DNA of 58,451 nt, from IMG/VR virus record IMGVR_UViG_3300035703_000103, positions 1-58,451 of that record; one strand, written 5' to 3'. Numbering within the stretch: position 1 is the stretch's first letter; the number at the start of each line of letters is the position of its first letter. The position numbers were made by a program, and so were the translations under genes. A model generated the notes under the pieces. It was given only the letters and a program-made list of their open reading frames with translations, searched no databases and was not told the origin of the DNA. The stretch is from a virus. Shown one piece after another: positions 8,580 through 15,704 of the stretch.

Positions 8580-8693
8580 TTATCCACGCGGCACCCCCGG
8601 ACGGCGCGGCTTGTCATCGCTGAAGATGATGAGCGCGGCCATGACTACGATAATCGCAGGAGCGATCAGGAAGCCTTTGAGGATGTCTTTCAT
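8580..8693 (-). CDS. Tiny single-pass membrane protein, 37 aa
   Basis: The frame reads MKDILKGFLIAPAIIVVMAA followed by LIIF and a short basic tail (DDKPRRPG). That is one membrane span of about 18 residues with a cytoplasmic-type charged end. AGGAACAGG lies just before the ATG. It overlaps the end of the upstream gene by 4 bases and is coupled to the next. It is one of three such mini membrane proteins in this early operon. Confidence 0.6.
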   Translation of the reverse strand: MKDILKGFLIAPAIIVVMAALIIFSDDKPRRPGVPRG

Positions 8694-8914
8694 GTCCTGT
8701 TCCTGATGGCTTCAGCACAGGCGTAGCCGTGGCTTTCGTGGTCGATGTCGGATTTATCGCTGTAGTCCTCACACACCTTCGCGCATTGCTCTCTTTCGTG
8801 CTCGGCAACAAGGGCGGCGAAGCGTTCCAACATGAAGTAGTCAGTATGTTTTTCTTTGGTCGGGTGATTAAACCCAGCCTCTAGCGCCATGCAAAGGATG
8901 TCAGATTTGGTCAT
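8690..8914 (-). CDS. Hypothetical early protein, 74 aa
   Basis: The start is ATG at 8914 with GGAG close upstream. The product (MTKSDILCMALEAGF, then LERFAALVAEHEREQCAKVCE) is a helical small phage protein of a type common in early operons. Function unknown. It overlaps both neighbours by 4 bases, typical of this tightly packed operon. Confidence 0.7.
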   Translation of the reverse strand: MTKSDILCMALEAGFNHPTKEKHTDYFMLERFAALVAEHEREQCAKVCEDYSDKSDIDHESHGYACAEAIRNRT

Positions 8915-9144
8915 GTCTGCTCCCTTGCCTTGAGCATTTCATCTGCCATGTGCCACGCTGTAGTCGCATAGATCACATCGTCGCCGTCACCTAGGCGCGA
9001 CCAATCTCCGCTGTGCGCCATCAGACCTTGCAGGGCTGCGGCGGCGAAGTAGTCCCTGAGCGATAGCCCTTGCGCGTGCTCTGCCGGCGTGGTGCTGTGC
9101 GTGTGCAGCACGCTTGGGAATGCGGGGCCGCCGTTATTGCTCAT
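8911..9144 (-). CDS. Phage protein, 77 aa, GGPAFP-type
   Basis: The chosen start is ATG at 9144, preceded by GGAGG with about 6 bases spacing; the longer open frame upstream lacks this. The product begins MSNNGGPAFPSVLHTHST and continues GLSLRDYFAAAALQG, then ATTAWHMADEMLKAR. This is a familiar small phage family whose members usually start with GGPAFP and carry a SLRDYFA motif; their role is unknown. Confidence 0.75.
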   Translation of the reverse strand: MSNNGGPAFPSVLHTHSTTPAEHAQGLSLRDYFAAAALQGLMAHSGDWSRLGDGDDVIYATTAWHMADEMLKAREQT

Positions 9145-9430
9145 CACCATCCTCCAAGTCCACCACCTTGTCTGCAATACACGCGATGACATCCTCCAGG
9201 CGCACGACCGTATAGCCGTCAACCATCCCCCTGCGGTGCAGCGTTTGCACACGGCGCAGGAGGTTCACTTGCATGAGCCTCAACACGGCCAGTTGCTTCA
9301 AAAGTTCCTCGCCGTGAGTGATGATTTCGCTTGGGTCAACCTGGTCACCCAGCCTGAGCCTGGAGATGATTTGCTGCATTTGCTTTCGGCCCACGCCGGG
9401 GCGTTGTTCTGCGATCAATGAATTCGCCAT
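9134..9430 (-). CDS. Hypothetical protein, 98 aa, helical
   Basis: The ATG at 9430 gives MANSLIAEQRPGVGRKQMQQ; a shorter start at 9379 (MQQIISRLRLGDQ) would reduce the overlap with the upstream gene. The protein is mostly helical with a leucine-rich centre and an acidic end. No domain recognised. It overlaps the upstream zinc-ribbon gene by up to 86 bases in another frame. Confidence 0.55.
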   Translation of the reverse strand: MANSLIAEQRPGVGRKQMQQIISRLRLGDQVDPSEIITHGEELLKQLAVLRLMQVNLLRRVQTLHRRGMVDGYTVVRLEDVIACIADKVVDLEDGDEQ

Positions 9431-9557
9431 CGCCTAGATCAATCGTTGTCCACCGATGAAGGTTGGCGCACTCTCTGCGCCTGACAACCGCGCCATTCGC
9501 ACGCCGCCTCGTCTCCTTCACCAGCACCCATGTGTTTCCACAAACTGCACACTGCAT
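9345..9557 (-). CDS. Zinc-ribbon protein, NrdR-like motif, 70 aa
   Basis: The N-terminus MQCAVCGNTWVLVKETRRR, then VVRRRECANLHRWTTID, matches the half zinc-ribbon seen in NrdR and many small phage proteins (CxxC, arginine-rich strand, Cys-x(3)-H). It probably binds nucleic acid. The start codon overlaps the stop of the upstream membrane gene (TAATG). The last 86 bases overlap the next gene in a different frame. Confidence 0.6.
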   Translation of the reverse strand: MQCAVCGNTWVLVKETRRRANGAVVRRRECANLHRWTTIDLGDGEFIDRRTTPRRGPKANAANHLQAQAG

Positions 9558-9658
9558 TACCAGAACTTCACAACTACGAAACCCAAGACCGCAACAGCGG
9601 CCACCGCTAAAACGAACAACCGGCCCAATACCTCTAGGCCATCGTCTTCATCGCGCAT
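9557..9658 (-). CDS. Tiny single-pass membrane protein, 33 aa
   Basis: The frame reads MRDEDDGLEVLGRLFVLAV then AAVAVLGFVVVKFW: an acidic head and one hydrophobic helix running to the C-terminus. It sits between two genes with an 11-base overlap upstream and TAATG downstream, which supports translation. Function unknown. Confidence 0.55.
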   Translation of the reverse strand: MRDEDDGLEVLGRLFVLAVAAVAVLGFVVVKFW

Positions 9659-9800
9659 TCAGAATCTCCCTGACCAACTGGCGCACCTCTTCAGACACCG
9701 CCCAGCCAAGATCGTCCGGGTCTAGCAGTCGCAACAAGAAGCGGCGCAACTCAACATTTCGGGCGGCCAGTGCTTCGGCGGTGGACTTGTAGTCGGTCAT
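9648..9800 (-). CDS. Hypothetical protein, 50 aa
   Basis: The ATG at 9800 has AAGGAG upstream. The product MTDYKSTAEALAARNVELRR then FLLRLLDPDDLGWAVS is helical and charged, possibly a short coiled coil. It overlaps the end of the methyltransferase C-terminal frame by 4 bases. Confidence 0.6.
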   Translation of the reverse strand: MTDYKSTAEALAARNVELRRFLLRLLDPDDLGWAVSEEVRQLVREILNAR

Positions 9801-11533
9801 GCCAACTGCTCCTTGATCCTCTTGCCGATCCAATGGACCACGGGAACTGCCCAGCTGTTTCCGAGGGCCTTGTACATAGGTCCGTCTGGCGGCGGCGTCT
9901 TGCCGCGCCACTCCACTTGCATCAGATAGTCGTCAGGGAAACCCTGCAATCTCGCGCACTCGACGGGCGTCAGGCGGCGCACTTGCATGGAAACCGGCAC
10001 GCAGAAGTCCAGCTCGTTCGCGTTGCCTGCGGGTCTGTTGAGGCCACCGCCATTGGCCGCGAGAGTCCCCGCGACGGGTGACATATCGGTCGGCCGCATC
10101 ACCACGGCGTGCTCTGCGTTGGATCGCGCAAGGGTGTGGCACGGATCGCCGGGATTCCTGTTCTGCTTGTTGACCGGCGCAGTGATGTTGAAGAAGTCGT
10201 AGGTGACGGGCTGCATCACGATGGGCAGATCGCACCCGTTGTCCTGCTTGGCGTGCTGAGTCGGGGCGACTGTGATTTCCTTGACGCGGCCGTCTTGGTC
10301 GTGGCGCTCGTAGCACACGGGCTGCATGACTGCCGTCGTGGTGCTGTTCTCCACGCCTGATGGAATGCGTGAGCGCAGACTGCTGCTGACCTCGGTGTAC
10401 GAAGCCACCTGTGCTGTGCCGTCAGTACCGTGGAGGGTCACGCCAACTGGGACGGCCACCGCCCCAACACCCATGCCATCACGGCCTCCGTTGGGGGTGA
10501 GCAGCGCATTGGCCGTGCCGTCCTGCCGAGCCTCTAGATCGCGCCCATCTCCACGGCCACGGATCGCCAGGATGTAGGGCTGCATCACCGCCTGCCCCTG
10601 CGCCTGGTCGAGCGTGTGCGCCACTTCATGCGCTACACCGTGGCCGTTGGCGCTGGTGTTGGCCGTACGGACGGCATAAGCAACTGCCGCAGTCGCGTTC
10701 TCATTGGCCCCTATGGCATGGCACAGATCGGTGCTGCTGATGGGGTCCTGGGTGGGGTGGAAGGCAACTGGCTGCGCCACGGCAAGCATTCCATCGGCAC
10801 GACCCGCAACTCGCATCGTTGGGGCGATGTTTTCAGTTGCATCCCCACCATCATCATTTCTACTGAAAGCCACCGGCACCAACGGCGTACCGCGCCCACT
10901 TCCATCTTCAGAGGCATCAAATCCTTCGCCGCGCAGGGTATGGGCTACATAGGTCGCTTCGTTGGGATCAAGCCTTCCCGTTGCCGTATGCGATGCCGTC
11001 AGTGCTCGAGCGCACTCCCCCCCCCCCTCCGATTCCGAGGGGCACGGGGACGAAGTTGTCGGAGTCCTCTCGGTGACTGCTGTTAGCGCGAGCTCTAAGG
11101 CTTTTGGCAATGTCTTGCCCCTCTTGCTGGCCCGACGAAGGATTCCCGCGCAGGCTTGAGCCGACAGGAAAAAGCGGTCCGGTAAAGAGCCTGTCTCCAA
11201 GACTTCGGACAACGTCGGCTTCGGTGTCGAAAAGCACGGTGCGGGGATCGAGCCGATGTTCATGCCCGACAGCAACGACAAAAACGCGCCGTCTTCGCTG
11301 CGGGACAAAGCCCTGAGCGTCGAGGACACGCCAAGCGAGTCGCCGTCTGGGTCCATCAACCAGACCCGCGTTTGTCCATCCGCTCCTCGAAACGAGGGGG
11401 GCCTCACATCCCGCCAGGCCGGCGAGGAAGCATCCAAATGCGTTGTCCTTGGTGCTGAGAACTCCGGGGACGTTCTCCCAGAAGACGATTGCGGGGTCAT
11501 CGCCTCGGGCGCGTCGAACATCGTCAATTGCAT
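9797..11533 (-). CDS. C5 cytosine methyltransferase, C-terminal part (target recognition, motifs IX and X)
   Basis: This frame holds the end of a Dcm-type enzyme: motif IX (RRLTPVECARLQGFPDDY) and motif X (MYKALGNSWAVP), after a long variable region. It cannot act alone because the catalytic Cys motif is in the other frame (10968-11840). It is open upstream of the G-run as far as a GTG at 11545 and an ATG at 11533. That extra part (ETGSLPDRFFLSAQACAGIL, then RRASKRGKTLPK) looks like a real protein and resembles sequences I recall in phage methylase C-terminal subunits. So it is either a separate subunit, as in the two-part AquI enzyme, or the second half of a 680-residue protein restored by losing one G at 11017-11027. 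Confidence 0.7.
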   Translation of the reverse strand: MQLTMFDAPEAMTPQSSSGRTSPEFSAPRTTHLDASSPAWRDVRPPSFRGADGQTRVWLMDPDGDSLGVSSTLRALSRSEDGAFLSLLSGMNIGSIPAPCFSTPKPTLSEVLETGSLPDRFFLSAQACAGILRRASKRGKTLPKALELALTAVTERTPTTSSPCPSESEGGGECARALTASHTATGRLDPNEATYVAHTLRGEGFDASEDGSGRGTPLVPVAFSRNDDGGDATENIAPTMRVAGRADGMLAVAQPVAFHPTQDPISSTDLCHAIGANENATAAVAYAVRTANTSANGHGVAHEVAHTLDQAQGQAVMQPYILAIRGRGDGRDLEARQDGTANALLTPNGGRDGMGVGAVAVPVGVTLHGTDGTAQVASYTEVSSSLRSRIPSGVENSTTTAVMQPVCYERHDQDGRVKEITVAPTQHAKQDNGCDLPIVMQPVTYDFFNITAPVNKQNRNPGDPCHTLARSNAEHAVVMRPTDMSPVAGTLAANGGGLNRPAGNANELDFCVPVSMQVRRLTPVECARLQGFPDDYLMQVEWRGKTPPPDGPMYKALGNSWAVPVVHWIGKRIKEQLA

Positions 11534-11840
11534 TTGCGATCTCACAGAAAGTCAGGGAAAGGTTGCCGCGGTCATCGTTGAGTGACTGACGCAGACCGGC
11601 CACGGAAAACGCTTGGCATGGGGTTCCACCGCAGAACAGATCGGGCGCTTCAATCTCTCCAGACCTGATCCGATCAGGCAGCACGCTCATGTCGCCCAGG
11701 TTGGGGACATCCGGGTAGTGATGCGCCAGGACTGCTGAAGGGAACGGCTCAATCTCAGCAAGCCATGCGGCCTTCCAGCCAAGCGGGTGCCACGCCACCG
11801 ATGCGGCTTCTATCCCGGAACAAACAGAACCGAATCTCAT
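10968..11840 (-). CDS. C5 cytosine methyltransferase, N-terminal catalytic part
   Basis: ATG at 11840 (MRFGSVCSGIEAAS, overlapping the previous stop as ATGA) is preferred over 11855. Motif I is FGSVCSGIEA, the catalytic PCQ motif has Cys75, motif VI is ENV at 122-124, and motif VIII is QRRRRVF at 181-187. It transfers a methyl group to cytosine in DNA, probably to shield the phage from restriction. The frame ends 19 codons after an 11-G run and lacks motifs IX and X, which lie in the +1 frame (9797-11533). The two frames overlap by 566 to 578 bases. Confidence 0.85.
   Translation of the reverse strand: MRFGSVCSGIEAASVAWHPLGWKAAWLAEIEPFPSAVLAHHYPDVPNLGDMSVLPDRIRSGEIEAPDLFCGGTPCQAFSVAGLRQSLNDDRGNLSLTFCEIANAIDDVRRARGDDPAIVFWENVPGVLSTKDNAFGCFLAGLAGCEAPLVSRSGWTNAGLVDGPRRRLAWRVLDAQGFVPQRRRRVFVVAVGHEHRLDPRTVLFDTEADVVRSLGDRLFTGPLFPVGSSLRGNPSSGQQEGQDIAKSLRARANSSHREDSDNFVPVPLGIGGGGGVRSSTDGIAYGNGKA
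11017..11027. repeat. Homopolymer of 11 C (11 G on the coding strand)
   Basis: The run lies inside the overlap of the two methyltransferase frames. With 10 or 13 bases the N- and C-terminal frames would fuse into one reading frame of about 680 residues; with 11 they are separate. Runs of this length slip easily during replication and are also a common sequencing error. Confidence 0.9.
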
Positions 11841-12088
11841 GCCGCCTCCCGCCACGCCTGCTGCAGCAGATCAAACTGATGCCCCGGCCTGGGCTTTCCT
11901 TTGCCACGCATTGCGGGCCTCGCCACGGCTGCAGGCGCAAGGCCCAAGGCGCGCAACTTGATGTGCAGCGTGGTTTCGCTCATACCGACCGCCGGGGCGA
12001 TGGCCGTGACCGACTCGCCTGCGGCTAGGCGCTGGCAGACCTCGCCGTAGATGGCCCAGGTCAGGCGGCGCTTTTGTGGACGGATCAC
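11837..12088 (-). CDS. HTH protein, 83 aa
   Basis: The GTG start at 12088 overlaps the upstream stop (GTGA). The segment YGEVCQRLAAGESVTAIAPA followed by VGMSETTLHIKLRALG forms a helix-turn-helix of the AsnC/terminase-small-subunit style. A basic tail follows. It probably binds DNA. It immediately precedes and overlaps the methyltransferase. Confidence 0.65.
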   Translation of the reverse strand: MIRPQKRRLTWAIYGEVCQRLAAGESVTAIAPAVGMSETTLHIKLRALGLAPAAVARPAMRGKGKPRPGHQFDLLQQAWREAA

Positions 12089-12279
12089 TGCTGCCCCTCC
12101 GCAGCTAGGACCGCACGCAGACGCTCAATGCGGGTGGAGTTGTAGGCGGCAAGAGCCTGGGCGTACTCCATCGCAGACTGCGCCTGCAGCCGTTCGCGCT
12201 CGGCTTGTGCAAGCTCGGCCGCGGCCAGCTCAATGGCGGTCTTTTGCCGGAACACGCCCTTGACCATTTCACTCAACAT
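12085..12279 (-). CDS. Hypothetical coiled-coil protein, 64 aa
   Basis: The ATG at 12279 has GGGAG 8 bases upstream and overlaps the previous gene by 11 bases; the longer open frame is an overlap artefact. The product is nearly all helix with heptad-like Leu/Ala spacing (ELAAAELAQAERERLQAQSA). No specific function recognised. Confidence 0.65.
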   Translation of the reverse strand: MLSEMVKGVFRQKTAIELAAAELAQAERERLQAQSAMEYAQALAAYNSTRIERLRAVLAAEGQQ

Positions 12280-12607
12280 CCACAGTCTCCCTTTTCCGTT
12301 TTGCTTGGCTTGCCCGCTCAGATCCCTCGTCAGGGCGGGTGCGCCTGTTGCGCCGCTCCGGTTCAAATAACTTGGCATCCCGGCCACACGGCCCGCTGTA
12401 TCGCGCATCAATGCAGGTGCTGTACTCACGCCGACTCCCCTTGCTTCTTTTGCACACCATCACGCGGTTGATTTCCATCTTTCGCCGCGCCCCACCAACC
12501 GCTTCTGCGTAGTGCCTGCAGGCCATGCAGGTCTTGCGCTCCTCGCCCCAGGTGTATTCGGGCAGGGTCCACTGCGGATCGGCGATGTAGACGCGGCGCC
12601 AGGTCAT
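12269..12607 (-). CDS. Cysteine-rich small protein, likely zinc-binding, 112 aa
   Basis: A CMACRHY motif near residue 27 and later VMVCKRS, STCIDARYSGPCG and DAKLFEPE follow the pattern of a widespread phage family with four or more cysteines around CIDAR...CG..A.LFE. A zinc-ribbon role in DNA metabolism is plausible but unproven. It starts at ATG 12607, overlapping the upstream gene by 4 bases. Confidence 0.7.
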   Translation of the reverse strand: MTWRRVYIADPQWTLPEYTWGEERKTCMACRHYAEAVGGARRKMEINRVMVCKRSKGSRREYSTCIDARYSGPCGRDAKLFEPERRNRRTRPDEGSERASQAKRKRETVDVE

Positions 12608-12804
12608 GCCGCCTGTTCAATCGCACGCTGTTGAGCGTTCAGTCGGTCGCGCAGGCGCTCGGCGTTTTCTTGGAAGAACTGGTACTCACCACAAGTTGTG
12701 CCGGTGAATCCATCAACCACGATGAACATCCCGGCGCTGAACATGGATCGTTCAAAGTGAACGAAGTACCGGGCCTTGGGATCGTTTTGGAATGCGAGAG
12801 TCAT
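12604..12804 (-). CDS. Hypothetical protein, 66 aa
   Basis: It begins MTLAFQNDPKARYFVHFER and contains a beta-rich centre (MFIVVDGFTGTTCGEYQFF), then a helical end. It lies directly after the exonuclease with a 4-base overlap at both ends. No domain recognised; perhaps an accessory of the recombination genes. Confidence 0.65.
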   Translation of the reverse strand: MTLAFQNDPKARYFVHFERSMFSAGMFIVVDGFTGTTCGEYQFFQENAERLRDRLNAQQRAIEQAA

Positions 12805-13412
12805 GCCGCCACCTTTGAAAGCCGCTCAACCATCTGATCAACCTCGATCAGGAACTGCTCAACCTCAAACTCCAGTTCCGCAATGAGCTTGTCGTCGCGC
12901 TTGATGCGCGTGACGAACAACTGCAGATGAGCCGGGAAGCGGTCGTCGTAGCTGACGAAGTCGCACCACCTCCTGCCGGTGCAAGCCATTTGCCACTGCA
13001 TCTGCGTGATGTACTTGCCATCAGGCTTGCCCGTGAGCAGGGTGTTCATGTGCGTGGCGCTGTTGGGCACCTTGATCTCGAGCAGACCATCGGTGTTGAT
13101 AACCCCGTCCGGCGAAGCGCCCGACATCTGCAGTCGGGGGTGCAGGATCAGTCCCACCTCCTCCACGATCTCGCCACTCATGGCCTCGTAGGCCGCTCGG
13201 GCCACCGGCTCCATCTCCGTGCCGCGCTGCATGGCCGCGTTGGTGAAGGACTCCTGCCGGCGCCCGGTCATGCGCTCCAGGACCAGTTCTGCCAAGTAGT
13301 TCTGGCGGGAGGTTGAGTACCCGGACTTGGTCTTGGCAATCACATCGGCCACGCGGGAGGCGGTCACCTTGCCCAGGCGCGCAGCGAACCATTCATCTGT
13401 GCGCTGGTCCAT
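12801..13412 (-). CDS. YqaJ-family recombination exonuclease (lambda Exo type), 203 aa
   Basis: The N-terminus DQRTDEWFAARLGKVTASRV and the active-site signatures RGTEMEPVAR, GASPDG, LEIKVPNS and QMQWQMACTG are those of the YqaJ/lambda exonuclease fold. It degrades one DNA strand 5' to 3' to supply single strands for the annealing protein encoded just upstream. ATG 13412 is preferred over the GTG at 13415, giving TGATG coupling with bet. Confidence 0.9.
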   Translation of the reverse strand: MDQRTDEWFAARLGKVTASRVADVIAKTKSGYSTSRQNYLAELVLERMTGRRQESFTNAAMQRGTEMEPVARAAYEAMSGEIVEEVGLILHPRLQMSGASPDGVINTDGLLEIKVPNSATHMNTLLTGKPDGKYITQMQWQMACTGRRWCDFVSYDDRFPAHLQLFVTRIKRDDKLIAELEFEVEQFLIEVDQMVERLSKVAA

Positions 13413-14173
13413 CACTTGACCTCCGCATCGACGACGTTTGCCGCGGCGATGGCTGCGTTGAATGCATCCCGGCGCTGCAGAACCAGGTCTTTCAACTCCT
13501 CATAGCCCGAGACATCACGGGCCGCATTGGCCAGGGCGCACTGCGCCTTCCAGATGCGCTGCAGCTCATCCTTGTCGGGAGCGGCGAGCACCAGGGCCTT
13601 GGCGGCATCCAGGTCGAAGGTGATGATTTCCCCGGTGTCGGAGTTGATGACCTTCGGGGCGACGGATTCAACGATGCGCTCGGCCTCGTCCTGCTCGTAG
13701 ATACCCACGAAGCCAAACGCCAAGCGAGCGCACTGAATCATGCTTTTGTGGCGGAGCATCCTCTTGGGGTGCGACTGCCAGGGGCCGGTGCCGCGCTTGC
13801 ACTCTTCCATCCATTCCGTGACCTTCACCGGGTGAGCGCGGTCCTTGCGGTAGATGATGCAGGTGCAGGACTCGTTGTCCTGCTGGAAGTCCATGCCATC
13901 AAACTGCGGGTGCGTGTTGATGATTCGGCTCCAACCGTCCACGCCGACCACCGGCACGATGCCGTTTGACTTGTCAGGGAAAGCGTAGATTTCCTTGGTC
14001 CAAGGATTCAGGCTGTACTGGTTGGCGACCACCAGCAGCGCGGCCATCTGCGCATCGGAAACCTGGCCCTTGAATGCGGTGGCTTTCAGTACGCCAACCA
14101 ACTCCTCGGGCTCTCCGCCCAGGTTGAGCGCTGCGGCCAGCTTGCTGGCGTTGGCAAGAACGATGTTGCTCAC
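13412..14173 (-). CDS. bet: Bet/RecT-type single-strand annealing protein, 253 aa
   Basis: The sequence QVSDAQMAALLVVANQYSLN then PWTKEIYAFPDK and VVGVDGWSRIIN is diagnostic of phage recombination protein Bet (RecT superfamily). KRMLRHKSMIQCARLAFGF follows near residue 150. It anneals complementary single strands made by the adjacent exonuclease. The start is GTG at 14173, overlapping the HNH gene stop. The C-terminal 80 residues are charged and helical. Confidence 0.93.
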   Translation of the reverse strand: MSNIVLANASKLAAALNLGGEPEELVGVLKATAFKGQVSDAQMAALLVVANQYSLNPWTKEIYAFPDKSNGIVPVVGVDGWSRIINTHPQFDGMDFQQDNESCTCIIYRKDRAHPVKVTEWMEECKRGTGPWQSHPKRMLRHKSMIQCARLAFGFVGIYEQDEAERIVESVAPKVINSDTGEIITFDLDAAKALVLAAPDKDELQRIWKAQCALANAARDVSGYEELKDLVLQRRDAFNAAIAAANVVDAEVK

Positions 14174-14613
14174 TTAGATGCTCCCCTCTTGTTCCATGCG
14201 GAAATGTTTGCCCGCGCTGCGGCGCGCTGCTTTTCGGTAACCTTCTTTAGTCCGGTTTCAAATGCATGCCGAATGTTTTTGCTTGCGGTGATCCACTCCA
14301 GGTTTTCAAGGCGGTTGTCGGACTTGATGCCGTTGATGTGGTTAACCTGAAGTGGATCGGCGGCGCCGCCGGAAAAGGAAATCATTACGACCCGATGCAC
14401 CTTTGGGTACTTCCTAATGCCATCCTTGAAAAGGGTCACATACTGATATCCGCACTTGTCGGTGCGGGGCCGCATCCATCGGCCAGTTCCTCTGGACTTG
14501 TTGGGGTATGCCCAAACTCGACCGTCTGCAGATGCTGCATAGCGGCCCTCGTACGCGGGAACTGGCGCAACCAAGACTCCATCTATAAATTGCGCGGTCC
14601 ATATCTCGCTCAT
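14170..14613 (-). CDS. NUMOD4-HNH homing-type endonuclease, 147 aa
   Basis: The N-terminal NUMOD4-like strand (YEGRYAASADGRVWAYPNKS) is followed by an HNH core: KVHRVVMISF, then VNHINGIKSDNRLENLEW. This is typical of free-standing homing endonucleases that cleave DNA at intronless sites. The ribosome site AGAGGAAGAA precedes ATG 14613. It sits inside the recombination operon with 4-base overlaps, so it is well integrated. Confidence 0.88.
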   Translation of the reverse strand: MSEIWTAQFIDGVLVAPVPAYEGRYAASADGRVWAYPNKSRGTGRWMRPRTDKCGYQYVTLFKDGIRKYPKVHRVVMISFSGGAADPLQVNHINGIKSDNRLENLEWITASKNIRHAFETGLKKVTEKQRAAARANISAWNKRGASK

Positions 14614-14825
14614 TTCTTCCTCTCAAAGATGGCCCGAAGCACTCGGGCGATCAAGTTCTTGTAGTAAGACGCCCGGGTGATCGGGCGGGTGCGTCGGTAA
14701 GGGCCGGTGATGGCGCCCGTGTCAAGCAATCGTTGAATCACCACGGCGCTGCCTCCCAGTTCGGTGCGAGCCTGGGCTTGCGTGTCTTGCGAAACGCTTT
14801 GCCCTTGAAGGTTGGAAATGGCCAC
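14610..14825 (-). CDS. Hypothetical protein, 71 aa
   Basis: The start is GTG at 14825 behind GGGAGGGAGC, a strong ribosome site. The product is mixed (GQSVSQDTQAQARTELGG, then ITRASYYKNLIARVLRAIFE) with a basic helical C-terminus. No family recognised. Confidence 0.6.
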   Translation of the reverse strand: MAISNLQGQSVSQDTQAQARTELGGSAVVIQRLLDTGAITGPYRRTRPITRASYYKNLIARVLRAIFERKK

Positions 14826-14850
14826 GCTCCCTCCCGTACAGACTGCGGAA

Positions 14851-14964
14851 TCAGACGATGCCCATCCACCACAGCGCCACCGGCAGGAAGACGCACATGG
14901 CCAGGAACAGCGCGCCGAGCAAGTCCATCGCGCCCTGCCGGCGCTGCTCGTATGTCGTGCTCAT
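14851..14964 (-). CDS. Tiny single-pass membrane protein, 37 aa
   Basis: It reads MSTTYEQRRQGAMDLLGALF then LAMCVFLPVALWWMGIV, giving one clear membrane helix after a polar head. The ATG overlaps the stop of the upstream gene (ATGA), which supports translation. It is the third mini membrane protein of the operon. Confidence 0.6.
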   Translation of the reverse strand: MSTTYEQRRQGAMDLLGALFLAMCVFLPVALWWMGIV

Positions 14965-15164
14965 GCGATTGCATGGTTGGCCAACACGTCGTCTTCGATG
15001 CGGCTGATCGTTTCCGCGTCGAGCTGGCCGGTGATGTCAATGCCACCGACCCAGACCTTGAGGTTGGCCACCGAATCACCGGCGCCGGGCTCGTCGTCGC
15101 GGTCGGCATAACCGGGCTTGATGTCGAACTCGACTTCCACTTCAAGGGTGATTTCGAGGTTCAT
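14961..15164 (-). CDS. Acidic hypothetical protein, 67 aa
   Basis: MNLEITLEVEVEFDIKPGYA opens a beta-rich acidic protein, ending ISRIEDDVLANHAIA. It overlaps both neighbours by 4 bases. A small acidic early protein could be a nucleoprotein inhibitor, but nothing in the sequence proves this. Confidence 0.65.
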   Translation of the reverse strand: MNLEITLEVEVEFDIKPGYADRDDEPGAGDSVANLKVWVGGIDITGQLDAETISRIEDDVLANHAIA

Positions 15165-15403
15165 GCGGCCCCCTTGATGCGCTGACGCATGGCAGAAATT
15201 TGGCGCTTACAGGCGATGTCGTAGTCGCTCATGCACCGGACATATGCGGGCACGAAAGCTTGGATTACGGACATCCAGAATGCGCGTGACCGCTCGGACT
15301 TGGCCCGATTCATACGGTTCATGGCCGCAACATTGGGGTTTTGGCACCGCTCAGAGAGAGCTGCAGCGGCGAATACGACCCTGACAGGAAGAACTGCTTT
15401 CAT
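15161..15403 (-). CDS. Hypothetical basic protein, 80 aa
   Basis: The start is ATG at 15403 behind GAGGTGGCGGC; the longer open frame upstream is discarded. The product MKAVLPVRVVFAAAALSERC then MNRMNRAKSERSRAFWMSVI is basic and helical. No domain recognised. Confidence 0.6.
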   Translation of the reverse strand: MKAVLPVRVVFAAAALSERCQNPNVAAMNRMNRAKSERSRAFWMSVIQAFVPAYVRCMSDYDIACKRQISAMRQRIKGAA

Positions 15404-15591
15404 GCCGCCACCTCGCTGCGCTGCTCGGCCAGAACTTCGTTGATCGCGTTGGCCAGGGCCTGAGCCTCGTCGGCAGTCAGGTATGCGATCTGGTGGCCGC
15501 TGCGCGACCAAACGGCAAACTGGATGCCGTCTCCGTTGTCATTGACGTGCAGGTTCTGCCCGTCTGCCGTGTCTACTGTCCTGTCTGCCAT
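15400..15591 (-). CDS. First gene of the leftward early operon, 63 aa
   Basis: AAGGAGAGGCAG precedes ATG 15591. The product (DGIQFAVWSRSGHQIAYLTA then DEAQALANAINEVLAE) has a small beta hairpin and a helix. The predicted transcript from 15634 would give a leader of about 36 bases. Function unknown. Confidence 0.7.
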   Translation of the reverse strand: MADRTVDTADGQNLHVNDNGDGIQFAVWSRSGHQIAYLTADEAQALANAINEVLAEQRSEVAA

Positions 15592-15633
15592 CTGCCTCTC
15601 CTTGTTGCGCTTGGTGCGCTGTTGATGAAGCAG

Positions 15634-15662
15634 ACTGTAGCACCGCTACTTCTCAAAAACAA
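15634..15662 (-). promoter_or_regulatory. Leftward early promoter (PL-like)
   Basis: Read on the minus strand, TTGTTT (15662-15657), a 17-base spacer and TACAGT (15639-15634) precede the first gene of the early operon. The same -10, TACAGT, is used at the Cro promoter. Confidence 0.55.
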
Positions 15663-15678
15663 GAGCAATGCTTGAGAA
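15650..15678. promoter_or_regulatory. Inverted repeat at the PL-like promoter (possible repressor operator)
   Basis: TTCTCAA (15650-15656) and TTGAGAA (15672-15678) form a perfect 7-base inverted repeat flanking the -35 box. GCTTGAGAA here resembles GCTTGACAA at the Cro promoter, so both may be bound by the repressor encoded at 16733-17470. Confidence 0.5.
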
Positions 15679-15704
15679 ATAGTTACTAGAGGAAACCCTG
15701 TGGG

